From NCBI RefSeq assembly GCF_904846175.1, contig NZ_CAJGZM010000001.1, positions 372,001-436,000 of the forward strand: DNA of 64,000 nt, read 5' to 3'. The stretch comes from Psychrobacter immobilis (GTDB lineage: Bacteria; Pseudomonadota; Gammaproteobacteria; Pseudomonadales; Moraxellaceae). Positions 56,991-64,000 of the stretch are shown here, piece after piece (position 1 is the stretch's first letter; each line of letters starts with the position of its first letter). The notes under the pieces are model-generated. The model saw only the letters and a list, made by a program, of their open reading frames with translations. It was not told the origin of the DNA and ran no database searches. The position numbers and the translations under genes were made by a program.

Positions 56991-57696
56991 GATATTTTAG
57001 TATCTAATCCATTAGGCACAACATTTATCTAGTAGCTTGTATAGATAAACAAATTAGATACAAAAAGTCAAATTATATTAATGAAATATTGTTTACTGTA
57101 ATATCTAGTTACTAATTAATATTCATTAAAAAGGATATTCACAAAATAATACGAATTATCAAAAGGGCCGCTGTGTGGATAGGATCAATTTTTTAGTGCA
57201 TTGTATATAAATAAGACTGAATCAGGAACTGTTTTTGTACGAGAAACTTGCGGATATTATAACGTAAAGAGCATAAGTCAACTGTATTTCTACTGGATAG
57301 TTGAATTAAACAAGGTATGGTTAAGTATTACTTATTAGATAGTGGTAATATTGAAGTTATGATCATTGTTTATCAGAGACGCACCAAATGGAATGTACTT
57401 CAATAACTTTAAGAATACCTATCGAAACTTGCATAGTAGAAGGATTGTATAGCAAATATCTAAGAGGAAGCCTTTGGATTAAATAAAAAAATTAAAGAAT
57501 ATATCGATAATAATCTGAAATAATGATCACAGCTTTAATTGATATACATTCAGTTGTAACTAAAAAGTAAATAATAATTCACTATTAATATAAAATAACA
57601 ATTCAATTTTAGAAATCTATCATTTTTTAGTAGATAATAGTCAATTAATATAATGTATATAAAATAGCAATATCACTCCAATTTATTATGTGCAAC
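56991..57696 (-). other. Long gene-free region upstream of the large lipoprotein gene
   Basis: About 700 very AT-rich bases. No coding frame longer than about 30 codons, RNA gene, Fur box or insertion remnant could be supported. It must carry the promoter of the large lipoprotein gene, since a terminator closes the gene before it. Confidence 0.45.
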
Positions 57697-57723
57697 AAAA
57701 AAAGCGCCCTAGGGCGCTTTTTT
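57697..57723 (-). terminator. Terminator of the 665-aa lipoprotein gene
   Basis: A perfect palindrome with A6/T6 flanks (AAAAAAGCGCCCT / AGGGCGCTTTTTT) lies 26 bases past the stop. Confidence 0.9.
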
Positions 57724-57748
57724 ATTTAAGATTATTTATTTCATAAAT

Positions 57749-59746
57749 TTATTGCTTTTCAGCACCAAAAGTACCTTGGAACTTAGTACCCGTTCCAGCG
57801 CCTGCACCTTTACCACCAGCTATATCACCTGCATCTTGGTAAATACCACCCAAGAACTCTGCTTTGTCACCGTAGAACCCACCAGCAGTGTCGATGTTAT
57901 TCACATTGCCAGCAAAAGTGTTACCAGTAATATCTGCATTTATAGCAATCTTGTTACCAGTAGGCATATATTTATAGTTGCCAGCATCAAATGATAATGT
58001 ACCTTCAAGCTTGCTGTTAACAAAGTCAACATCAAAATTAGAAGTACCATTCACTGGTGCTATGATAGCGCCTTCTGTAGGAGTAGCAGTCCATTTGAAT
58101 CCTGAAACAGTAGTTCCGAAATCGTCTAGGTGAATGTTTTCCATATATGTGGCAGAACCAACATATTGAGCTTTACCATCATTCACCTTAGCGAGGGAGT
58201 CCATATAAGCTTGGCTGGTTAAGTTCCCTTGAACATAGACATTTGCTACTCTAGATACATCACCGGCAACACTTGAGTTTATGAAACCATAAACATGACC
58301 CGTCTGCATTTGTGTGCCAAAGCTTTTATAAACAGCATTGTACTTAAAGTCTGGATTAAAATTGCCTTTACCCGCTTCAACTTTTAGACTACCTAACCCT
58401 TCCTGTTTTGGATTTACCGTAAGCGCTTTTTGTACAGACTGCGGTTTAACCATGTCAGCACGCAACGACAATATATCAAATGCAGTGAAGTTATCACCGG
58501 TATCTAATACTTTATCGTTAGGAAGAGTTCCATCTGCAGCAACATCTGCTTGGTTGCCGGACCAAGTATCTTTATCACCTCGGATTGCTGAATAGCCAAT
58601 CGCTGAGTCTAACTGACCTTGATTCAATGGTAGTTCACGCTCTTTACTACTTAGTGCAGTCGATTGGAAACCAGTTATGTTAGTGTCAGCCGGTGGTAGA
58701 TTTGGATCAACTGGGTCAACTGGTGTACCACCCTTCTCTCCACCGAAAGTACCTTGAGAACCGTTACCTTCATAGATCCCACCGATAAAGTTGGCATCTT
58801 TACCGTAGAAAGCACCATTAGTATTGTAACCATTCTTCTCACCAGAGAATTCATTAGCTGCAATGTCTTCCCCTCCAATATTAGCTGAAAGAATAATATC
58901 TTCTGTCTTAGCGAACTTAAGCGTACCATCCACTTTTTTAGCAACAAAGTCAGCGGTGAACTCAGAGCTACCGTATTCAACCGCATTATCTATACCAACT
59001 TTACGATTGGTGGCATCACCAGCATACTCAAACGTGCCTTCTGTTGGTAGTGTTGCTGTTTTATTACCTACTACCGCTACACCATCTACAGGTACAGCGC
59101 CATTGGCTGCTGCGCCATCTATATGGGCAATACGCATCTCACCATTTGCACCAAAGTCTTTATAGGTTGCAATGTAAGCCAAATCACCTTCACCTGTGAC
59201 GTTGCCAGTGCCTTCATAAGCTTTGAAGCCATTTTCCGTTTCAGCATCATTGTCACCTGACACCTGAATTGCTATTGGTTCTGGTAGAATATCAAGCGCT
59301 AAGTCAGCACGGGCATCGACATCTGAATTACTACGAATAGTAAAGTCACGAGTAGTGGTTGTTTTGACGCCTTGCTCTAATAGAATTGCATCAACAGATA
59401 AATGCTGTGCACCTGATAATTTAGTTTCTGCTGCAGAGCTATATTCTGCAGGCGTTGGCGTAGGCGTAGGCGTAGGCGTTGGCGTTGGCGTTGGCGTTGG
59501 CGTTGGCGTTGGCGTAGGCGTTGGCGTTGGCGTTGGCGTTGGCGTAGGCGTTGGCGTAGGCGTAGGCGTTGGCGTTGGCGTAGGCGTTGGCGTTGGCGTT
59601 GGCGTTGGCATGTACGGATAATCACCGCTGTCGCTACCACATGCTGATAACATAATAGCAGTGATTAACAACACACTTGCCTTTAAGGGGGTATTTAATT
59701 TTTTTGCTGTTGATACAGCTGAAATTGAATGACGGTTAGGTGACAT
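57749..59746 (-). CDS. Surface lipoprotein with Thr-Pro stalk and two TbpB-like barrels
   Basis: The 665-residue product starts almost identically to the 1421-aa neighbour ([20 protein letters not shown]) and has lipobox MLSAC (Cys36). A (TP)n stalk of about 26 dipeptides (residues 47-100) leads to barrel 1 (about 106-337, ending SQGTFGGEK) and barrel 2 (about 352-665, ending QGTFGAEKQ). Repeated features are TTTRDFxI, DARADLA and [22 protein letters not shown] precedes the ATG. It is a probable client of the Slam-like protein and has arisen by duplication from a common ancestor of the three lipoproteins. The ligand is unknown. Confidence 0.85.
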   Translation of the reverse strand: MSPNRHSISAVSTAKKLNTPLKASVLLITAIMLSACGSDSGDYPYMPTPTPTPTPTPTPTPTPTPTPTPTPTPTPTPTPTPTPTPTPTPTPTPTPTPTPAEYSSAAETKLSGAQHLSVDAILLEQGVKTTTTRDFTIRSNSDVDARADLALDILPEPIAIQVSGDNDAETENGFKAYEGTGNVTGEGDLAYIATYKDFGANGEMRIAHIDGAAANGAVPVDGVAVVGNKTATLPTEGTFEYAGDATNRKVGIDNAVEYGSSEFTADFVAKKVDGTLKFAKTEDIILSANIGGEDIAANEFSGEKNGYNTNGAFYGKDANFIGGIYEGNGSQGTFGGEKGGTPVDPVDPNLPPADTNITGFQSTALSSKERELPLNQGQLDSAIGYSAIRGDKDTWSGNQADVAADGTLPNDKVLDTGDNFTAFDILSLRADMVKPQSVQKALTVNPKQEGLGSLKVEAGKGNFNPDFKYNAVYKSFGTQMQTGHVYGFINSSVAGDVSRVANVYVQGNLTSQAYMDSLAKVNDGKAQYVGSATYMENIHLDDFGTTVSGFKWTATPTEGAIIAPVNGTSNFDVDFVNSKLEGTLSFDAGNYKYMPTGNKIAINADITGNTFAGNVNNIDTAGGFYGDKAEFLGGIYQDAGDIAGGKGAGAGTGTKFQGTFGAEKQ
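59451..59609 (-). repeat. Hexamer ACGCCW tandem repeat encoding (Thr-Pro)n
   Basis: About 26 units of ACGCCA or ACGCCT on the minus strand (GGCGTT/GGCGTA on the plus strand). Third-base variation is limited to A/T, so the array is close to uniform at DNA level. Confidence 0.93.
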
Positions 59747-59771
59747 TCGTCTTCCTCCATGAAGAGTTTAT
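59721..59771 (-). repeat. 51-bp direct repeat, copy 2
   Basis: Same leader and first codons as 56940-56990 with one mismatch. A leader containing TTCATGGAGGA is also found before the third lipoprotein gene (about 61029-61041) and before the fadL-like gene (about 62566-62576). Confidence 0.9.
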
Positions 59772-59929
59772 AATAATCCATTAGATAAAGCTTAAAACAT
59801 AGTACTGCTATAGATAATCAAAATTGTCAAATAAAGTCAACTAAAATTAAGAAACTGTACATTCACTTTAATTGATAGTAAATGATACATGTATATAGTT
59901 ACTGGCAATCAATATTACATGCGAGCGAT

Positions 59930-59956
59930 AAAAAAGCGCTATAGAGCGCTTTTTTA
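59930..59956 (-). terminator. Terminator of the 347-aa lipoprotein gene
   Basis: AAAAAAGCGCT / AGCGCTTTTTT with a short loop (ATAG) lies 24 bases past the stop; it is the third member of the same hairpin family. Confidence 0.85.
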
Positions 59957-59979
59957 TTAATTCATACGGTTATATGGCT

Positions 59980-61023
59980 TTATTTCTTTTCAGCTCCAAA
60001 GGTACCTTGTGCATTATTACCTGAGAATATACCTCCTAGGTATTTAGCATTATCACCGTAAAAAGCACCTTCAGTAGCATAGCCGCCTTTTTCACCTGAA
60101 AACTCACTACCGCTGATAGTACCAGATATACCAATATTACTAGCTTGACTGAACGTTAAAGTACCATCAATTTTTTTGGCAGCAAAATCAGCTGTAAACA
60201 CAGAACTACCGTACTCGATAGCCTTATCCAAACCGATTGCTCGATAAGTTGCATCACCACCATATGATACACTGCCTTCTGTAGGTAAAGTGAGTGTTTT
60301 ATTACCATATACTGCTACACCATTTACTGGAAGTTTGGCACCTCCGAATTCAGCAGATAACGTAGCGTCACCATCAATATGACCGATACGCATCTGAGTA
60401 CCAAAGTCTTTATATACTGAGCTATAAGCTAGAGGTAGCTCACCTAATGAAGTCGGGATTACAACGCTATCATCATGCCGTTTAAAACCGTTTGAAGTAC
60501 TGGAATCACTACCTCCTGACGTTGTAACTGTGACTTTAGGTAACAAACTTCCAGATGCTAAATCTGCTCTTGCTACTAAACTATTTGAGTTAATATCAAA
60601 ATCACGAGTTGTTATTTTAAACACGGTCCCTGGTAACGCAGCAGAAGCATCGATATTTAGAGCCTGTGCACCTTTCTTAATAGCTTCAGAGCCAGATTGA
60701 TAGGTAGGCGTAGGCGTAGGCGTTGGCGTTGGCGTTGGCGTTGGCGTTGGCGTAGGCGTAGGCGTAGGCGTTGGCGTTGGCGTTGGCGTTGGCGTAGGCG
60801 TTGGCGTAGGCGTTGGCGTAGGCGTTGGCGTAGGCGTTGGCGTAGGCGTTGGCGTTGGCGTTGGACTACCGTCAAATATATCGCCAAGATTATATGAATT
60901 ATTGTTATCACTTCCACAGGCAGATAACATAATGACGGTAATCAGTACCACACTAGCTTTTAGAGGGGTATTGAAAGATTTTAACGACGAACTATTAAGA
61001 CTTGAATGATTATTAGAAAACAT
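59980..61023 (-). CDS. Surface lipoprotein with Thr-Pro stalk and one TbpB-like barrel
   Basis: The shortest of the three lipoproteins, 347 aa. Lipobox MLSAC places Cys at 36, preceded by the shared [14 protein letters not shown] stalk of about 27 Thr-Pro dipeptides (residues 54-107) leads to a single barrel at about 112-347, with TTRDFDINSNSLVARADLASG, YGSSVFTADFAAKKIDGTL, FYGDNAKYLGG and the ending [15 protein letters not shown] lies before the ATG. It shows the basic module from which the longer paralogues appear to be built. Confidence 0.85.
   Translation of the reverse strand: MFSNNHSSLNSSSLKSFNTPLKASVVLITVIMLSACGSDNNNSYNLGDIFDGSPTPTPTPTPTPTPTPTPTPTPTPTPTPTPTPTPTPTPTPTPTPTPTPTPTPTPTYQSGSEAIKKGAQALNIDASAALPGTVFKITTRDFDINSNSLVARADLASGSLLPKVTVTTSGGSDSSTSNGFKRHDDSVVIPTSLGELPLAYSSVYKDFGTQMRIGHIDGDATLSAEFGGAKLPVNGVAVYGNKTLTLPTEGSVSYGGDATYRAIGLDKAIEYGSSVFTADFAAKKIDGTLTFSQASNIGISGTISGSEFSGEKGGYATEGAFYGDNAKYLGGIFSGNNAQGTFGAEKK
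60704..60864 (-). repeat. Hexamer ACGCCW tandem repeat in the third lipoprotein gene
   Basis: About 27 hexamer units encoding Thr-Pro; same unit as the array at 59451-59609. Confidence 0.93.
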
Positions 61024-61104
61024 TCTTATTCCTCCATGAATATTTAAATGATATTTCTTTGCAACATAGTAGAAAATTAATTTTAACTTTTAAATTTCAA
61101 CTTT

Positions 61105-61140
61105 TAAAAAGCTTATCCCGTTTATTAGATAAGCTTTTTA
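61105..61140 (-). terminator. Terminator of the first fadL-like gene
   Basis: TAAAAAGCTTATC (61105-61117) pairs perfectly with GATAAGCTTTTTA (61128-61140). Confidence 0.85.
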
Positions 61141-61172
61141 ATTCTATCCAATATGATATTTATTAGAATAAG

Positions 61173-62558
61173 TTATTGACTCTGATATGAAAGCTTTACA
61201 CCAGCGATGTAACCGTCATTGTCTTCAGCTTTACTAACGATACTACCATTAGGTAATTGTCCTGTAGCGTCACCAAATTTAAGATATTTGCCACCAACCG
61301 ATACTGCCCATTCAGGTGTTACGTTATATTTGACACCGCCACCAATACTATAAAAACCTTCAATAGTACCCAGTGAGCTCACAGGGTCGCCCGCACCAGA
61401 ATCATAACCAACAACGACTGAGCCAGCCAGCTTTTCATTAAAACGTTTGGCTAAACCAACATCAACTTTCCATTGGTCTTTTTCGTAAGATAATAATGGA
61501 AGCCCTTCTGGCGCTGCAGCTTTAGAGTAAGCGTTATAAAGAGGCGGTACAATACTAAAATCACTCCAAGGTACCCAGCGTACATCTAAGGTACCTAATA
61601 ACTGATACTTTGCGCTAAGACCAGTTTCAATATTTAGGTTCACTGATTCAGGCGTAGTAACACTAGCCTCAGTCGTTGCATATTGACCAATAGACTTACC
61701 AAGCTCAGAGTTTGGATCAATTCCAAGCTTACCTAATGCGACACCTTTTAGAGGTGAACCTAATAAAGGTACTCTTTCTGCTATATCAGCTTTATGCTCA
61801 ATCTCAGAGCGATAAGTTAAGGCTGCTTTTAACGCTATTTCAGGTTTACTATAAGCAAGACCTGCTACCCAACCATAGTCCGTATCTGCATTGACATTCG
61901 CATCATATCCTGTCAGAGGACCATATGCTTGACCGCGCAGATGCACATCCGCTTTAGCTTTTTGCATAACGGGGCCACCATATACTTGGAAGCCATTAGA
62001 CTTAAAGCCCAATAAACCGGTCCAAGTTTCTGTATGAACGCTTACATTGGTGTTTTTATTATAATCAGGATCTAAAACTGAGGAGTTAATCAGTTCATTT
62101 GGAACAGAAGTACCAGTAGACGAATCAGCGATTGTCTGTTTTCCTGCTTTAGATACGAACGTACTATCACCTGAGTACTCTACTTCTGCACCAAATGGTT
62201 CATCGTAAAATACACCAATACTGATATTGTCGTTGATATCAGTTTTGACACCGTAACGCATAAAGCTATAGGAATCTGGAGTAGCGTTTCCGGTTGATAC
62301 GCCTTTTTCGTATGCTGCTTCCGTGGAAGTAATACCATTACGAATCTCTCCAGTTGGAGTGACGATAGCACCCGCATTATCATGAGCAGACACATCGGTA
62401 TCGATATAAGCAAAATCAACTTCTGCATAAGTACCAGGATTAAAGAAACCTTTGATATCTTGACCCGAACGATCAAGACCAGCCGCTTGCGTAAGCGAGG
62501 CAGCAGATAAGGCAAATAAAGCTAAAGCAAGCTTAGAGATAGGGAATTTTTGAGACAC
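61173..62558 (-). CDS. FadL/OmpP1/TodX-family outer membrane transporter
   Basis: The 461-residue protein has a signal peptide (AASLTQA) and the FadL-type mature start AGLDRSGQDIKGFF, where GLDRSGQ is the N-terminal hatch region. Blocks LKAALTYRSEIEHK, VRWVPWSDFSIVPPLYN and YNVTPEWAVSVGGKYLKFGD are conserved with the second copy. FadL proteins let long-chain fatty acids or hydrophobic molecules cross the outer membrane. The start is GTG (62558) with GGAGG seven bases upstream, in the same TTCATGGAGGA leader as the lipoprotein genes. Confidence 0.9.
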   Translation of the reverse strand: MSQKFPISKLALALFALSAASLTQAAGLDRSGQDIKGFFNPGTYAEVDFAYIDTDVSAHDNAGAIVTPTGEIRNGITSTEAAYEKGVSTGNATPDSYSFMRYGVKTDINDNISIGVFYDEPFGAEVEYSGDSTFVSKAGKQTIADSSTGTSVPNELINSSVLDPDYNKNTNVSVHTETWTGLLGFKSNGFQVYGGPVMQKAKADVHLRGQAYGPLTGYDANVNADTDYGWVAGLAYSKPEIALKAALTYRSEIEHKADIAERVPLLGSPLKGVALGKLGIDPNSELGKSIGQYATTEASVTTPESVNLNIETGLSAKYQLLGTLDVRWVPWSDFSIVPPLYNAYSKAAAPEGLPLLSYEKDQWKVDVGLAKRFNEKLAGSVVVGYDSGAGDPVSSLGTIEGFYSIGGGVKYNVTPEWAVSVGGKYLKFGDATGQLPNGSIVSKAEDNDGYIAGVKLSYQSQ

Positions 62559-62964
62559 TTAACATCCTCCATGAATAAAATAACTGGCAAATAGCTCAAT
62601 TACTTAGGCAATCTATATAAGTAATCGAAGCTGATGCGGTGCAATCCTTTGCCAAACGACTTTGAACTAATTTTTTAGAAGTAACAAACGATTACTCGAT
62701 ATTACTTTTTCTAGCTATCAGACATTACAGCTATGTAAGATAACGTAACCGATTTAAGTATCATAATTAAAGTTGAGTCTTATAGCAACTCTCTTTTTTA
62801 AATTTAAACGAATAGATTTAATTTTATAGTGTATCCACTAAAAAATACAAAGCCATTGACGATGCTTAAAGCTATGTAATTATTACATTATTATTAGAAA
62901 TTTATGCGTTGTAGTTATAGATTTTAATAGTTCTTTACACCTAATACTCAATATAAAGTTCTAA
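62559..62964 (-). other. Gene-free region upstream of the first fadL-like gene
   Basis: About 400 AT-rich bases with no supported gene. The only recognisable signal is the TTCATGGAGGA leader next to the fadL start; the promoter must lie in this region because a terminator closes the gene before it. Confidence 0.4.
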
Positions 62965-63001
62965 AAAAAAGCAAAGCAGCCTATATGGCTGCTTTGCTTT
63001 T
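62965..63001 (-). terminator. Terminator of the second fadL-like gene
   Basis: AAAAGCAAAGCAGCC (62967-62981) pairs with GGCTGCTTTGCTTTT (62987-63001), 40 bases past the stop. Confidence 0.92.
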
Positions 63002-63040
63002 ACGAACATTAATCCTCTCAGTTATTGATAGAGAGTATAG

Positions 63041-64000
63041 TTATTTACCTTGATAAGACAACTTCACACCAACAATATATCCATCATTGTCTTGGAAATC
63101 ACCAACAATTTGTTGTGTTGGTAATTGACCTTTAGCATCACCGAACCATAAGTATTTACCACCGGCTGATACAGCCCACTCAGGGGTGACATTATACTTA
63201 GCGCCCAAACCAACACTATAGTATCCATCAATCGGACCTAATGATGTCGTTGGATCGCCTGAACCACTATCCCAACCAACCGTACCACTTAGCGCCAAAG
63301 CAGGCATGATACGTTTAGCCAGACCAAGCTCTACCTGCCATTGATCATCACTATATTCTACTAAAGCTAAGCCATCTGGACCGTATGCAGGGTTATTTTT
63401 ACTAACGGCATTATATAATGGCGGTACGATAGAAAAATCACCCCAAGGTACCCAGCGTACTTTTGCCGTGGCTAATGTCGTAGGATTAATACCCGTTTGA
63501 AAATCAAAGTTTACTGATTTTGGCGTGGTGATTTCCATATTATTGGTTTGGGTAGCTGCCGCTGGATTACCCGCTAAAAGACCTGCTAATGGATATGTTT
63601 CAGTGATGTCCATGCTATGGTCAATCTCTGAGCGATACGTCAAAGCTGCTTTTAAAGCGATTTCAGGTTTGCTATATGCCACACCCGCTAGCCAGCCGTA
63701 ATCTTGGTCTGGGCTAATATGGGAAGTGTAGCCTGTAGCAGGTCCGTATGCACTACCACGTAGCTTTACATCAGCCTGAACGCGCTGAGCGACTGGACCA
63801 CCGTAAATTTGGAAGTTTTTATTTGCACCAAGCTTCATACCCATTATGGCAGTGATATTCTCAGAGCGAACCTCAACTTTAGTACCTTCAGTATTAGCAA
63901 GTTGACTAGCTGCATAGCCATTCAGCCCTTGTAGTGGAGCCAATTGTGCTTCCCCAGCTGCGATTTGTGCTTTCCCGCCTACAATCTGTGGGCGTAAAGT
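63041..64000 (-). CDS. Second FadL-like outer membrane protein, 5' end cut by window edge
   Basis: The frame is open from the stop at 63041 to the edge (319 residues seen), so the signal peptide and N-terminal hatch are missing. It is a paralogue of the 61173-62558 protein: LKAALTYRSEIDHSMDITE, VRWVPWGDFSIVPPLYNA, YNVTPEWAVSAGGKYLWFGD and the ending VGVKLSYQGK match closely. Apparent starts inside the window (for example a TTG at 63943) are not real starts. The two copies probably arose by tandem duplication. Confidence 0.9.
   Translation of the reverse strand, partial: TLRPQIVGGKAQIAAGEAQLAPLQGLNGYAASQLANTEGTKVEVRSENITAIMGMKLGANKNFQIYGGPVAQRVQADVKLRGSAYGPATGYTSHISPDQDYGWLAGVAYSKPEIALKAALTYRSEIDHSMDITETYPLAGLLAGNPAAATQTNNMEITTPKSVNFDFQTGINPTTLATAKVRWVPWGDFSIVPPLYNAVSKNNPAYGPDGLALVEYSDDQWQVELGLAKRIMPALALSGTVGWDSGSGDPTTSLGPIDGYYSVGLGAKYNVTPEWAVSAGGKYLWFGDAKGQLPTQQIVGDFQDNDGYIVGVKLSYQGK

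Noticed and set aside
57317..57406. 29-codon frame in the long gap upstream of the large lipoprotein gene
   Set aside because: Too short, with a ribosome site too close to the ATG and no recognisable sequence.
59355..59640. Open frames coding GVGVGV or RQRQRL runs over the hexamer array
   Set aside because: They are other-frame readings of the Thr-Pro repeat; the same happens at 60657-60917.
59451..60864. Short regular repeats that might suggest a CRISPR array
   Set aside because: The unit is a continuous 6-base tandem with no spacers, and it lies inside coding frames.
51007..61023. Fur-type iron control of the Slam locus
   Set aside because: I looked for GATAATGATAATCATTATC-like sites in the upstream regions and found none convincing; no TonB receptor is present either.

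Overview
The window looks like a chromosomal segment of a Moraxellaceae gammaproteobacterium, most likely Psychrobacter. This is inferred from gene content and protein style: scattered type II secretion genes, a FabR-like regulator, a phenylalanine/tyrosine catabolic cluster like that of Acinetobacter, a Slam-type outer membrane protein with TbpB-like lipoproteins, and many Asn-rich low-complexity inserts. No phage, insertion sequence or CRISPR array is visible.

Layout. 1-1.8 kb: end of a cobalamin locus (cobS cut by the window edge, cobT). 1.9-6.6 kb: a small helical protein, a RidA/DadA-like pair and a UvrD-family helicase, all on the minus strand. 6.9-10.5 kb: ychF, dgt and a fabR-like regulator. 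10.5-17.7 kb: type II secretion minor pseudopilins gspHIJK and the ATPase gspE, separated by a TetR regulator and a TatD nuclease. 17.7-20.1 kb: trmO, a ferredoxin-NADP reductase and tRNA-Leu(CAA) with a clear promoter and terminator. 20.2-31.7 kb: an unknown acidic protein, an NhaC-family antiporter, then phhB, phhA, hpd, a LysR regulator, an aromatic aminotransferase, fahA, a VOC metalloprotein, an IclR regulator and maiA. Together these convert Phe to Tyr, 4-hydroxyphenylpyruvate, homogentisate and finally fumarate plus acetoacetate, except that no canonical homogentisate dioxygenase is present; the VOC protein sits in its place. 31.8-41.1 kb: a small Cys-containing protein, dinB, queA, a FimV split into two genes by one in-frame stop, an asparaginase, truA and infA. 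41.2-48.9 kb: an L,D-transpeptidase and a leuC-orf-leuD-lipoprotein-leuB locus with a divergent LysR gene. 49.4-50.9 kb: putP.

51-64 kb is the most distinctive part. It holds a Slam-like (type 11 secretion) outer membrane protein and three surface-lipoprotein genes whose products carry TbpB-like barrel modules behind low-complexity stalks (a 13-copy GTS[G/D]S repeat and two long Thr-Pro repeats). One lipoprotein has three barrels and two Ala-rich coiled coils (1421 aa). Each lipoprotein gene ends in the same kind of GCGC-stem hairpin and begins with the same ATTCATGGAGGA-type or TTCATGGAGGA-type leader, which is shared with a neighbouring fadL-like gene. Two FadL/OmpP1-type porins end the window, the second cut by the edge.

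All assignments come from reading motifs and protein sequences by eye; no database search was run.
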